Notes under the pieces: generated by a model
Told to the model about the DNA's origin: nothing
What the model saw: the letters and a program-made list of their open reading frames with translations, nothing else
Databases searched by the model: none
From: Comamonas sp. SCN 67-35
GTDB taxonomy: Bacteria; Pseudomonadota; Gammaproteobacteria; Burkholderiales; Burkholderiaceae_C
Assembly: GCA_001725255.1 (NCBI GenBank)
Contig: MEFV01000021.1
Coordinates: 1-64,000 of the forward strand
Direction of reading: 5' to 3'
DNA length: 64,000 bases
Shown here: piece after piece, positions 48,548 through 57,305 of the stretch
Layout of the letters: the number at the start of each line of letters is the position of its first letter
Position numbering within the stretch: position 1 is the first letter of the stretch
Translations under genes and position numbers: made by a program

Positions 48548-49123
48548 ATGGCTGAAATTCTCGGGCCGCAACGCCTCGGGCCGCTGACACCCTTCGTGGG
48601 CGAGTGGGAAGGCAATGTCGGCGTGGATCTGTCCTACCACAACGACGACGATCACGTGGGTGAGACCGGCTACTTCGAAAAGGCCTGGTTCAAGCCGATT
48701 CCCCAGACCAGGAACGGCAAGCAGGTTCTGGAAGGGCTGACTTACCAGATGACTGCCTGGCGCCATGGCGAGGAAGCGATGGACCCGTTTCACGACGAGG
48801 TGGGCTATCTGCTGTGGGAAAAGGCCACCGGCCAGATCATGCGCAGCGTGGTCTTCGGGCGCGGCATCGCCATGCTCGCAGGCAGCATCGCCAAGCCGCA
48901 CGACAAGGTGCTGCACTTCAACGCCAGGCCCGGTGATCCGTCCTTCGGCATCCTGCAGAACAAATACCTGCTGGAGCGCGCCGAACTCAAGGACTTCAAG
49001 AGCACCTTCACCTTCCACGACGATGGCGCCATGAGCTACACCTCGACGCTCACGCTCAAGCTCGCGGCCCTCGGCAAGGAGATGGCGCATACCGACAAGA
49101 ACACGCTGCACCGGGTCAAATGA
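48548..49123 (+). CDS. Nitrobindin-like heme-binding beta-barrel protein
   Basis: 191 residues from the ATG at 48548 with AGGAG eight bases upstream. The N-terminal LGPLTPFVGEWEGNVGVDLS has the GxWxG signature of fatty-acid-binding-protein-like and nitrobindin barrels, and GYLLWEKATGQIMRSVVFGRG follows. No signal peptide. Heme binding is likely by family, but a proximal His cannot be fixed from sequence alone. It is divergent from the sulfur cluster and may share the FNR-type control region. Confidence 0.75.
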   Translation: MAEILGPQRLGPLTPFVGEWEGNVGVDLSYHNDDDHVGETGYFEKAWFKPIPQTRNGKQVLEGLTYQMTAWRHGEEAMDPFHDEVGYLLWEKATGQIMRSVVFGRGIAMLAGSIAKPHDKVLHFNARPGDPSFGILQNKYLLERAELKDFKSTFTFHDDGAMSYTSTLTLKLAALGKEMAHTDKNTLHRVK

Positions 49124-49139
49124 GGCGCGCGTGGCATTC

Positions 49140-49174
49140 ATGAAAAACGGCCTCCGCGAGAGGCCGTTTTTCAT
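49140..49174. terminator. Bidirectional terminator between the heme-binding gene and exbD
   Basis: A perfect 15-bp inverted repeat, ATGAAAAACGGCCTC / GAGGCCGTTTTTCAT, with loop CGCGA. It has a T-run on both strands and serves two convergent genes. Confidence 0.9.
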
Positions 49175-49187
49175 GGCGGGGCGCGTC

Positions 49188-49598
49188 TCATTCGTTCGGG
49201 TCGGTCACGAAGCCGATCTTGCGGATGCCCGCGCGCTGCGCCGCGCTCATGGCCTTGGCCACGCGCTCGTAGCGCACGTCCCTGTCGCCACGGATGTGCA
49301 GGTCGGGCTGGGGCTCCTTGGCCGCCTCCTGGCGCAGCCGCGCCTCCAGGTCGCCGTCGGCGATGTCGGTCTCGTTCCAGTGGTAGGCGCCGTCCGCCGT
49401 GATCGACAGCCGTATCGTCTCGGGCTGGATCACTTCTTTCTGGCTGGCCGCGCGCGGCAGCTGCACCGGCACGGCGTGGTTCATCACCGGGATGGTGACG
49501 ATGAAGATGATGAGCAGCACCAGCGTGACGTCCACGAGGGGTGTCACGTTGATCTCGTTCATCACCTCGTCGGTGTCGTCCTGCGTTCCGAAGGACAT
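49188..49598 (-). CDS. exbD: TonB-system biopolymer transport protein ExbD
   Basis: 136 residues. One N-terminal membrane helix (NEINVTPLVDVTLVLLIIFIVTIPVMNH) carries the conserved Asp of the proton channel (VDVTLVLLIIF), followed by a periplasmic domain. It couples the proton gradient to TonB together with ExbB. It begins 4 bp after exbB and is the last gene of bfd-tonB-exbB-exbD. Confidence 0.95.
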   Translation of the reverse strand: MSFGTQDDTDEVMNEINVTPLVDVTLVLLIIFIVTIPVMNHAVPVQLPRAASQKEVIQPETIRLSITADGAYHWNETDIADGDLEARLRQEAAKEPQPDLHIRGDRDVRYERVAKAMSAAQRAGIRKIGFVTDPNE

Positions 49599-49602
49599 GG
49601 CC

Positions 49603-50319
49603 TCAGACCTTCTTCATCGGCAGCACGTTGCTGCTCTCGCCTGGCGGGCTCACGCGCGAGCCGGTCACGAAATAGGCGTGCAGGTCGTGCGCGAAGCTGT
49701 TCAGCTGGTTGAGCGTCCACTTGTTGCCGCGCACCAGCGCGTTGTAGCCGAGCACCGCGGGAATGGCGACGGCCAGGCCGAACGCCGTCATGATCAGTGC
49801 CTCGCCGATCGGGCCGGCCACCTTGTCGATGGTGGACGCGCCCGCGCTGCTGATCGCCATCAGCGCGTGGTAGATGCCCCAGACTGTGCCGAACAGGCCG
49901 ACGAAGGGGGCGGTCGAGCCGATGGACGCGAGAATCGCCAGGCCCGACTGGATGCTGGCGGTGAACTCGTCGATGCAGTTGCGCAGGCACCGCGTGACCC
50001 AGTCGCTCACGTCCAGCGTGTCGTGCAGGTGCGCCCGGGTATTGCGGTGGTGCGCCGTGGCCTCGCGCGCTTCCAGCGCCAGGTAGCGAAAGGGGTTGTC
50101 CGGGCTGTTGCCCAGCTTGGTCAGGCCGGCCGCGAAATCCTCGCTGTGCCAGAAGTCGCGTGCGCTGCGCGCGGCGCGCTTGAATCGAACGATGTTCATG
50201 GCCTTCACGAGGATCACGATCCAGGTGAGCAGCGACATGCCCAGCAGCAGCAGGGCGGTGGCGCGAGTGATGAAGTCACCCTGCTGCCAGAGGTGCGCGA
50301 GCCCGAGTTGCGTTTCCAT
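49603..50319 (-). CDS. exbB: TonB-system proton channel protein ExbB
   Basis: 238 residues with three membrane helices: RATALLLLGMSLLTWIVIL near the N-terminus, then SGLAILASIGSTAPFVGLFGTVWGIYHAL, the MotA/TolQ/ExbB signature, and EALIMTAFGLAVAIPAVLGYN. It forms the pentameric channel around ExbD. It starts 10 bp after tonB, in the same operon. Confidence 0.95.
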   Translation of the reverse strand: METQLGLAHLWQQGDFITRATALLLLGMSLLTWIVILVKAMNIVRFKRAARSARDFWHSEDFAAGLTKLGNSPDNPFRYLALEAREATAHHRNTRAHLHDTLDVSDWVTRCLRNCIDEFTASIQSGLAILASIGSTAPFVGLFGTVWGIYHALMAISSAGASTIDKVAGPIGEALIMTAFGLAVAIPAVLGYNALVRGNKWTLNQLNSFAHDLHAYFVTGSRVSPPGESSNVLPMKKV

Positions 50320-50329
50320 GGGGATACTT

Positions 50330-51067
50330 TCAGTGCGTCAGAACGAAATTGATCGGTTGCAGGTGCCACATGGCTTCCGGCACGCCGTTTTTGGTGCCGG
50401 GCACGAAGCGCCAGCGTGCGACCGTCTTGATGGCGGCCTGATCCAGCCGCTCGAAGCCGCTCGATTGTTTCACCTCCACCTTTTGCGGCAGCCCGTCGGT
50501 GCCGATGAGCATGCGCAGCACCACCAGCCCCTGCTCGTTCAGGCGCCGGCTGACCGCCGGATAGACCGGGGGTGGGTTGTTCAGATAGCTGGCGGTGCTC
50601 GACGGCGCCACCACGGCCGGTGGTGCGGGCGGTGCGGCCGGCGCGGGCTCCGGCGCCGCGACCGGCGTGTTGATCGGGGGCAAGGGCGCTGGTGGCTCGC
50701 TCACGCCGACGGGGGCGTCGGGGGCCGGCGTCGGGTCGTTGATGGCCAGCGGCATCGGGGCCGGCTTGGGCACTGCGGCCTTGACGGGCGATGGCGCGTG
50801 CCTGACCGGTGAAGACGGTGGCGGCGTTTTCGGCTTGGGTGGCGCGGGCACGGGTGGCGGCGCTGGCGCCGGTGTGGGCGCGGGCGGCGGGGCGGGGGTG
50901 ATGAAGTCGCTCAGCACCTGCACCGGCACGATCACTTGCACGGCTTTTCGCAGCAATCCGGACTGCAGTGCCCAAAGCGCCGCGGCGTGCACGGCCACGA
51001 CGCAGCCAACAATCATCGCGATACGGTGAGTGCCGCGGGTCCTTGCGTAATGCTCGAAGTGATTCAT
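50330..51067 (-). CDS. tonB: TonB energy-transducing protein
   Basis: 245 residues from the ATG at 51067 (a TTG one codon earlier is possible). It has a short cytoplasmic tail, one membrane helix (HRIAMIVGCVVAVHAAALWAL), a long Pro/Ala-rich spacer spanning the periplasm, and a C-terminal TonB fold (NNPPPVYPAVSRRLNEQGLVVL to RWRFVPGTKNGV). It transmits energy to outer-membrane siderophore or heme receptors; none of those is in the window. It lies 75 bp after bfd. Confidence 0.95.
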   Translation of the reverse strand: MNHFEHYARTRGTHRIAMIVGCVVAVHAAALWALQSGLLRKAVQVIVPVQVLSDFITPAPPPAPTPAPAPPPVPAPPKPKTPPPSSPVRHAPSPVKAAVPKPAPMPLAINDPTPAPDAPVGVSEPPAPLPPINTPVAAPEPAPAAPPAPPAVVAPSSTASYLNNPPPVYPAVSRRLNEQGLVVLRMLIGTDGLPQKVEVKQSSGFERLDQAAIKTVARWRFVPGTKNGVPEAMWHLQPINFVLTH

Positions 51068-51142
51068 CAAGTGGTGGGGCTGACTTGCATGGCACGCTTG
51101 CCAGCGGCGCTGGCAAGGCGTATCCCGGTCCCGCCGCGGGGC

Positions 51143-51370
51143 TCAGTGCAACGCCGTGGCGTGCGCTCCCGGCGCATCCAGCGTATTGTGCAGCGCCGCC
51201 ACGGGGTTGGAGGCGTCGCATTGCGCGGCGACCGCGCGGGCCGTCTGTTCGCAGCATCCGCATTGCGTCGCCACGCCCAGTTCCAGCTGGATTTCGTCAA
51301 AACTCAGGCCGGCACGCGCGTGACGCGCGATCTCACGCTCCGAAATGCGGCGGCAGACACAGACGATCAT
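51143..51370 (-). CDS. bfd: Bacterioferritin-associated ferredoxin
   Basis: 75 residues from the ATG at 51370 (IVCVCRRISEREI). The four cysteines of the [2Fe-2S] cluster are in CVC and CGCC (VATQCGCCEQTA). Bfd reduces bacterioferritin to release stored iron. The C-terminal tail after CDASNP is longer than the 64-residue E. coli protein. It is the first gene of the tonB operon, and the Fur-like site upstream agrees with expression under iron shortage. Confidence 0.92.
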   Translation of the reverse strand: MIVCVCRRISEREIARHARAGLSFDEIQLELGVATQCGCCEQTARAVAAQCDASNPVAALHNTLDAPGAHATALH

Positions 51371-51406
51371 GACGAGAACATGCAAAGTTCAGTTAACGCA
51401 ATTATA

Positions 51407-51425
51407 AATGAGAATCCATTGCATT
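51407..51425. promoter_or_regulatory. Fur-box-like site upstream of bfd
   Basis: AATGAGAATCCATTGCATT resembles the Fur consensus (GATAATGATAATCATTATC, or three GATAAT-like hexamers) inside an AT-rich 50-bp stretch (51380-51435) that contrasts with the GC-rich surroundings. Confidence 0.65.
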
Positions 51426-51456
51426 CAAATGGATTCAGAAAGGGATCGCCTGAGCT

Positions 51457-52665
51457 TTACAGCGCCTGCGCGCAGGCATGGGCACTGGCCCAGGCCCATT
51501 GGAAGTTGTAGCCGCCCAGCCAGCCGGTGATGTCCACGACTTCACCGATGAAGTGCAGGCCCCGCTGGCCGGTGGCCTCCAGGGTCTGCTGCGAGAGCGC
51601 GCGGGTGTCGACGCCGCCCAGCGTCACCTCGGCCTTTTTGTAACCTTCGGTGCCGCTGGGGGTGAGCTGCCAGTCGCCGAGCCGGTCGGCCAGCTGCGCA
51701 AGAGCCTTGTCGCTCGCTTCGTTCACCGGGCGTTGCCACTCGGTGCGTTCGGCCGACCAGGCCTCGGCCAGGCGCGCGGGCAGCCATTGAGCGAGGAGCC
51801 TGGCGATCTGCTTCTTCGAATCGGTCTTGGCCTGCAGCAGCGCCGCGTGCAACGGGATCTCGGGTGCCAGGTGGATGGACAGCGCCTCGCCCGGCTGCCA
51901 GTAACTGGAGATCTGCAGGATGGCGGGGCCGGAGAGCCCGCGGTGGGTGAACAGCAGGTCTTCGTGGAAGGCCATGCGTTTCTTGCCCTGGCCCGTGGCG
52001 ATCCGCACGGGCAGCGACACGCCCGAGAGCGCGGCCCAGGGCTGCCATTGGGCCGCGTCGAAGGTGAGCGGCACGAGTGCCGGGCGCGGCGCCACGAGCG
52101 GGATGCCGAACTGCCGCGCGATGCGGTAGCCCAGGTCGCTCGCGCCGATCTTGGGGATGGACAGCCCGCCGGTGGCGACGACGAGGCGGCTGGCCGTCAC
52201 CGTGCCGCGCGCGGTTTCGATGCGGTAGGCGCCATCGGCATGCGCGATGGCGCCGACGCTGCACGGCTGCCAGCGCTCGACGCGGCCGTCGGCGCATTCG
52301 GCGAGCAGCATGGAGATGATCGCTTCACTGGCGCCGTCGCAAAAGAGCTGGCCCTTGTGCTTTTCGTGAAAGGCGATGCCGTGGCGCTGCACGAGCGCGA
52401 TGAAGTCCCCCGGCGTGTAGCGCGAGAGGGCGGAGCGGCAGAACGACGGGTTGGCGCCCAGGAAGTGCTGTTGCGGCGCGCGCGGGTCGAGCTGGCGGTT
52501 GGTGAAGTTGCAGCGTCCGCCGCCCGAGATGCGGATCTTCTCGGCCACCCTGGGCGCGTGGTCGATGACGAGCACCTTGCGCCCGCGCTGGCCGGCCAGC
52601 GCGGCGCAGTGCAACCCCGCGGCACCTGCGCCGAGGATCACGGCGTCGAAGTGAGCGGTGGTCAT
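51457..52665 (-). CDS. BaiN/HI0933-type FAD-dependent oxidoreductase
   Basis: 402 residues, read from the ATG at 52665. The FAD-binding motif is VILGAGAAGLHCAALAGQRG followed by the HI0933 signature KIRISGGGRCNFTNRQ, and the protein ends EVVDITGWLGGYNFQWAWASAHAC, typical of the family. The usual function of HI0933 proteins is uncertain; some act as flavin reductases or on bile-acid rings. The gene stands alone, with bfd upstream in the other transcription unit and the dispersed repeat behind it. Confidence 0.93.
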   Translation of the reverse strand: MTTAHFDAVILGAGAAGLHCAALAGQRGRKVLVIDHAPRVAEKIRISGGGRCNFTNRQLDPRAPQQHFLGANPSFCRSALSRYTPGDFIALVQRHGIAFHEKHKGQLFCDGASEAIISMLLAECADGRVERWQPCSVGAIAHADGAYRIETARGTVTASRLVVATGGLSIPKIGASDLGYRIARQFGIPLVAPRPALVPLTFDAAQWQPWAALSGVSLPVRIATGQGKKRMAFHEDLLFTHRGLSGPAILQISSYWQPGEALSIHLAPEIPLHAALLQAKTDSKKQIARLLAQWLPARLAEAWSAERTEWQRPVNEASDKALAQLADRLGDWQLTPSGTEGYKKAEVTLGGVDTRALSQQTLEATGQRGLHFIGEVVDITGWLGGYNFQWAWASAHACAQAL

Positions 52666-52693
52666 GTCCGTGGCAAAAAATTAAGAGAGATAG

Positions 52694-52733
52694 GGCTATG
52701 ACGCTTGATGGTCAAGCGCTAATAGCTACTGAA
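52694..52733. repeat. Dispersed AGCTA/GCGCTT palindromic repeat, intergenic copy
   Basis: GACGCTTGATGGTCAAGCGCT flanked by GGCTAT and AATAGCTACTG. It lies between the RND permease stop and the flavoprotein start, and is the closest relative of the copy inside rlmD (32 of 40 positions). Confidence 0.8.
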
Positions 52734-52741
52734 ATAATAGT

Positions 52742-55700
52742 TCAGTCGGCTGCTGGGGTCGCATGTTCCGCGTCATGCCTGTGCCCGCGCACGAAGAGTT
52801 GGCGCACGATGAGAAAGAACACCGGCACGAAGAAGATGCCGAGGACGGTGGAAAACACCATGCCGCCGAGCACGGCGGTGCCGATGGCGTTGCGCCCGGC
52901 CGCGCCCGCGCCGGTGCCCAGCGCCAGCGGCAGCACGCCGAAGCCGAAGGCCAGCGAGGTCATGAGAATCGGGCGCAGGCGCAGGCGCACCGCATGTACG
53001 GTGGCGTCGATAAGGTTCTGGCCGCGCTGCTGCAGCTGCATGGCGAACTCGACGATCAGGATGGCGTTCTTCGACGCCAGCCCCACGGTGGTGAGCAGCC
53101 CCACCTGGAAGTACACGTCGTTGGCCAGCCCCCGCCCGTAGGTGGCGATGAGCGCGCCGATCACGCCCAGCGGCACCGCCAGCATGACCGAGGCGGGCAC
53201 GCTCCAGCTCTCGTACAGCGCCGCCAGGCACAGGAAGACGAAGAGGATGGAGACGGCGTACAGCAGCGGCGCCTGCGAGCCCGACTGGCGCTCCTGCAGC
53301 GAGGCGCCGGTCCATTCGATGCCTATGCCCTGCGGCAGGGTCTGCATGATGCGCTCGACCGCGGCCATGGCGTCGCCCGAGCTCGCGCCCTCGGCGGTGT
53401 TGGCCTCCATCTCCATCGCCGGGCTGCCGTTGTAGCGCATGAGCTGGGGCGAGCCGCTGCTCCAGCGCGTGCTGGAGAAACTGCCGAAACGCACCATCTC
53501 GCCATTCCTGTTGCGCACGCTCCACTTGGCGATGTCCTGCGGCAGCATGCGTTCGGGCGCGTCGCCCTGGATGTAGACGCGCTTGACCCGCCCCTGGTTG
53601 ATGAAGTCGTTGACGTAGGTGCCTCCCATGGCGCTGGAGAGCGTGCTGTTGATGTCGGCCACGGCCAGGCCCAGCGCCGCGGCCTTGCGGTCGTCCACCG
53701 CCACTTCCAGCTCGGAGGTGTCGTCGAAACCCGTGGTGCGCATGTTCGCCAGCGCCGGCTCCTGACGCGCCGCGGCGATCATGTCGTCCTTGGCCTTCAT
53801 CAGCGCCTCGTGTCCCAGGCCGTTGAGGTCCTTGAGGATGAAGTTGATGCCCGCGCTCGCGCCCAGGCCGCGCACGGGCGGCGGCATGACGGCGAAGATG
53901 CGCGCGTCGCGGATGCGGCGCAGGTCCTGGTTGGCCTTGCGCGCGATCGCCTCGGCCGACTGGCTGGCCAGCGGCCGCTTGTCCCAGCTCGTGAGGCGCA
54001 CGAACATGCTGCCCGAGCTCTGGTTGCCGTTGAAGCCGTAGATCGCGTTGGTGCTGAAGATCTCGGGCTTGTCCTTGAAGTACAGCCGGATGTCGTCCAT
54101 CACCGCCTGCAGGCGCGCGTCGGTGGCGCCCGAGGGCAGCGTGACGTTCACGCGGATGAAGCCCTGGTCTTCATTGGGCAGGAAGGACGTGGGCAGGCGA
54201 TGGAACATCCATGCCACGGCCGCGAGCACCACGGCAAACAGCACCATCGTGCGCAGCGAGCGCTTGAGCAGGCGCGCCACACTGCTCTGGTAGCGGTTGG
54301 CGCCGGCGTCGAAATGGCGGTTGAACCACTGGAAGAACCGGTCGGCCACGCCCAGCAGCCCGCGCCGGGGCGCGTGGCCGGGCTGGCTGTGCGCCATGGG
54401 CTTGAGCAGGCTGGCGCACAGGGCCGGCGTGAGCGTGAGCGCGATGAAGACCGACAGCCCCATCGCCGCGACGATGGTGATGGAAAACTGCCGGTAGATC
54501 ACGCCCACCGAGCCCGGGAAGAAGGCCATGGGCACGAACACGGCGGCGAGCGTGAGGCCGATGCCGATCAGCGCCGGCGTGATCTCGCGCATCGATTCGC
54601 GCGTGGCTTCCTTCGGCGAAAGACCCTGCTCGTTCATCACGCGCTCGACGTTCTCGATGACCACGATCGCGTCGTCCACCAGCAGGCCGATCGCCAGCAC
54701 CATGGCGAACATCGTGAGCATGTTGATCGAGTAGCCCATGGCGTTGAGCGCGCCCAGCGTGCCCAGCAGCACCACGGGCACCGAGATCATCGGAATGAAG
54801 GTGGCGCGCCAGTTCTGCAGGAAGACGAACATCACCAGCGCCACCAGCAGCATCGCCTCGGCCAGGGTCTTGACCACTTCCTTGATCGAGGCGCGCACGA
54901 AGGGCGTGGAATCGGAACTGACGAAGCCGGTGATGCCGTCGGGAAAATAGGGTGCGAGCTCGGCCAGCTTTTTCGCCACGTCGTCGGCCACCTTGGTCGC
55001 ATTGGCGCCATCGGCCAGGATGATCCCCAGGCCCGCGCCGGGCTGCCCGTCGAGCACCGATCGCACGGTGTAGTTGTCGGCCTCCAGAGCCACGCGCGCC
55101 ACGTCGGCCATGGTGACGAGCGATCCGTCGGGCAGCGCCTTGAGCACGATGTCCTCGAACTGCTGCACGGTTTGCAGCTTGGTGCGCGCCGTGACGGTGG
55201 CGTTGAGCATCTGGTCCTTGACCGCGGGCAGCGCGCCCAGCTGCCCGGCCGAGACCTGGGCGTTCTGCGCGTTCAGCGCGGCGACCAGGTCGGACGGCAT
55301 CAGCGCGTACTTCTCCATCAGCGCCGGGTTCATCCAGATGCGCATCGCGTAGGGCGTGCCGAAGACGAAGATGTCGCCCACGCCGTCGATGCGCGCGAGC
55401 ACGTCCACCACGTTGCTGTTGAGGTAGTCGCCGATGGTGACCTGCGTCACGTTCGGATCGGGCGAGGTGAAGACGTAGGTGACGAGAAAGTCCTGCCCGC
55501 CCTTGTTGATGAACAGGCCCCGGCTCTTGACCGCGTCGGGCAGGCGGTTCATCGCGCCCTGCATCTTGTTCTGCGCCTGCACCTGCGCCACGTCGATGTT
55601 GGCGCCGGGCGCGAAGGTGAGTGTGGTGCGCGAGCGGCCCGCCGAGTCGCTTGTCGATTGCATGTACAGCAGGTTGTCCAGGCCCTTGAGCTGCTGCTCG

Positions 55701-55894
55701 ATGATCTGCGTGACCGAGTTCTCCACCGTTTCGGCCGAGGCGCCGGTGTAGGTGGTGTTGATGGTCACGCGTGGCGGCGCGATCTCGGGGTACATCTCCA
55801 GCGGCAGCGTGGCGATGGAGAACGCCCCCGCGAGCATGATCATGATCGCGATCACCCAGGCAAAAACCGGGCGGCTGATGAAAAACTGCGCCAT
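52742..55894 (-). CDS. RND efflux pump permease (AcrB/MexB type)
   Basis: 1050 residues, the full length of the HAE1 group. It begins AQFFISRPVFAWVIAIMIMLAGAFSIATLPLEMYPEIAPP, which is characteristic. The proton-relay Asp-Asp of helix 4 is in LAIGLLVDDAIVVIENVERVM, and helix 10 carries the conserved KNAILIVEFA. Twelve membrane helices and two large periplasmic loops are expected. It follows the adaptor gene by 14 bp. No outer-membrane channel gene follows, so the pump probably uses a TolC/OprM encoded elsewhere. Confidence 0.96.
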   Translation of the reverse strand: MAQFFISRPVFAWVIAIMIMLAGAFSIATLPLEMYPEIAPPRVTINTTYTGASAETVENSVTQIIEQQLKGLDNLLYMQSTSDSAGRSRTTLTFAPGANIDVAQVQAQNKMQGAMNRLPDAVKSRGLFINKGGQDFLVTYVFTSPDPNVTQVTIGDYLNSNVVDVLARIDGVGDIFVFGTPYAMRIWMNPALMEKYALMPSDLVAALNAQNAQVSAGQLGALPAVKDQMLNATVTARTKLQTVQQFEDIVLKALPDGSLVTMADVARVALEADNYTVRSVLDGQPGAGLGIILADGANATKVADDVAKKLAELAPYFPDGITGFVSSDSTPFVRASIKEVVKTLAEAMLLVALVMFVFLQNWRATFIPMISVPVVLLGTLGALNAMGYSINMLTMFAMVLAIGLLVDDAIVVIENVERVMNEQGLSPKEATRESMREITPALIGIGLTLAAVFVPMAFFPGSVGVIYRQFSITIVAAMGLSVFIALTLTPALCASLLKPMAHSQPGHAPRRGLLGVADRFFQWFNRHFDAGANRYQSSVARLLKRSLRTMVLFAVVLAAVAWMFHRLPTSFLPNEDQGFIRVNVTLPSGATDARLQAVMDDIRLYFKDKPEIFSTNAIYGFNGNQSSGSMFVRLTSWDKRPLASQSAEAIARKANQDLRRIRDARIFAVMPPPVRGLGASAGINFILKDLNGLGHEALMKAKDDMIAAARQEPALANMRTTGFDDTSELEVAVDDRKAAALGLAVADINSTLSSAMGGTYVNDFINQGRVKRVYIQGDAPERMLPQDIAKWSVRNRNGEMVRFGSFSSTRWSSGSPQLMRYNGSPAMEMEANTAEGASSGDAMAAVERIMQTLPQGIGIEWTGASLQERQSGSQAPLLYAVSILFVFLCLAALYESWSVPASVMLAVPLGVIGALIATYGRGLANDVYFQVGLLTTVGLASKNAILIVEFAMQLQQRGQNLIDATVHAVRLRLRPILMTSLAFGFGVLPLALGTGAGAAGRNAIGTAVLGGMVFSTVLGIFFVPVFFLIVRQLFVRGHRHDAEHATPAAD

Positions 55895-55908
55895 GGTGCT
55901 GCGGCCTC

Positions 55909-57147
55909 TCAGGGCTTGGCGTCGGATTGCTGCGTGGGCTCGGCCGCCCCGGGCTGCACCGGCACGGGTTTGACCTTGTCGCCGGCCTTCACGCGCTGCG
56001 AGCCATCGACGAGGATGCGCTCGCCGGCCGCGAGGCCAGCGAGCACCTCCCAGCGGTTGCCCACGGCCGCGCCGGTCACGATGCGGCGGTTTTCCAGCGT
56101 GTCGTCGTCCTTGACCACGAGCACGCGCGCCACGCCCGCGGGGTCGCGCGTCACGGCCTGCTGCGGCGCGAGCAGCGCTCGCTCGCTCACCCCCTCCTGC
56201 AGCCGCGCGCGCACGTACATGCCGGGCATGAGCAGCCCCTCGGGATTGGGCACGGTGGCGCGCAGCGTGATCGCGCCTGTGGCGGGGTTCACCTGCACGC
56301 CGCTGAACTGCAGCGTGCCTGCGTGCGCGTAGGTGCTGCCGTCATCGAGCACCAGCGTGATGCGTGCCGCGCCTTTCTTGTCCTGCGTGAGCTGGCCATC
56401 GGCGAGCTGCTTTTTCAGGCGCAGTACCTCGGTGCTCGATTGCGTGATGTCCACGTACAGCGGGTCAAGCTGCGTGATGGTGGTCAGCGCCTGCGCCTGG
56501 CTGGCCGTGAGCAGGGCGCCGGGCGTGACGCTGGAGGCGCCGCTGCGCCCGCTGATCGGCGCCTTGATGCGGCTGTAGCCCAGGTTCAGCTCGGCCGCGC
56601 GCACGGCGGCCTGGGCCGTGGCGATGTCCGATTCGCTTTGCGCAAGCTGCGTCTGGCCGTCATCGTATTGCTGCTGGCTGATGGCCCTGGCCTTGATCAG
56701 CTCGGCATTGCGCGCGGCGTTCACCTGCGCGGCGCTCTGGTTCGTCCGGGCCTTGGCCAGTTGCGCCTGCGCCGTGGCCAGTTGCACCTCCAGGCTCGCC
56801 GGGTCGATCTGGTAGAGCACCTGCCCGGCCTTGACCTCGGCGCCCTCGGTGAACAGGCGCTTTTGCAGGATGCCGCCCACCTGCGGCCGCACCTCGGCCG
56901 AGAGGTAGGCGCTGGTGCGTCCCGGCAGCTCGGTGGTGAAGGTGTGCGCCTGTGCCTGCAGCGTGATCACGCCGACTTCGGCCGGGCCGCCGCCTTTGGC
57001 GGGCGCGGATGCCTTGGGCCCGCACGCAACGAGACTCAGCGTGCAGACCAGCAGTGAGCAGAACCGGGCGGCTGACCGAGGGGAAGAAAAGAGCTTGCGC
57101 TGAAGCGGCGTTGGATTGGCGAGGTGGCGGCGTGGCGCGAATGTCAT
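55909..57147 (-). CDS. RND pump membrane-fusion (adaptor) lipoprotein
   Basis: 412 residues from the ATG at 57147. A long N-terminal leader precedes the lipobox CSLLVCTLSLVAC, then the AcrA/MexA order: biotinyl-lipoyl half (ELPGRTSAYLSAEVRPQVGGILQKRLFTEGAEVKAGQVLYQID), an alpha-helical hairpin rich in Gln and Ala (LATAQAQLAKARTNQSAAQVN), a beta barrel and the membrane-proximal end. It is the first gene of the pump operon. A TetR or other regulator gene is not adjacent. Confidence 0.94.
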   Translation of the reverse strand: MTFAPRRHLANPTPLQRKLFSSPRSAARFCSLLVCTLSLVACGPKASAPAKGGGPAEVGVITLQAQAHTFTTELPGRTSAYLSAEVRPQVGGILQKRLFTEGAEVKAGQVLYQIDPASLEVQLATAQAQLAKARTNQSAAQVNAARNAELIKARAISQQQYDDGQTQLAQSESDIATAQAAVRAAELNLGYSRIKAPISGRSGASSVTPGALLTASQAQALTTITQLDPLYVDITQSSTEVLRLKKQLADGQLTQDKKGAARITLVLDDGSTYAHAGTLQFSGVQVNPATGAITLRATVPNPEGLLMPGMYVRARLQEGVSERALLAPQQAVTRDPAGVARVLVVKDDDTLENRRIVTGAAVGNRWEVLAGLAAGERILVDGSQRVKAGDKVKPVPVQPGAAEPTQQSDAKP

Positions 57148-57197
57148 GGAATGATCAGGACGTGGATGCAGGTGTTGCGCGGCCGTTGTGCAACAGA

Positions 57198-57216
57198 ATG
57201 TGCGAATGTCGCATAT
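57198..57216. promoter_or_regulatory. Candidate operator upstream of the RND operon
   Basis: ATGTGCGA-ATG-TCGCATAT is a near-perfect palindrome (7 of 8 arm positions) about 50 bp before the adaptor start, where a repressor of the pump would be expected to bind. Confidence 0.4.
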
Positions 57217-57305
57217 CTGCTCGCGCTCCGGGCGGCGTCGGCCGGGTCTTCATGCTTCTTTACAGAGGCAATGGCCACGGCGCCAGGCACGGCGCACGGA
57301 GTTCA

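Noticed and set aside
50640..50920. Proline/alanine-rich repeated DNA
   Set aside because: It is the normal periplasm-spanning spacer of TonB, not an independent repeat.
55895..55908. Missing outer-membrane channel gene of the RND operon
   Set aside because: Absence next to the pump is common; such pumps often use a channel encoded elsewhere, so it is not a finding in itself.
52763..56332. 1189-codon plus-strand frame opposite the RND permease
   Set aside because: It is antisense to two intact pump genes, with a His/Gly/Arg-rich shadow composition.
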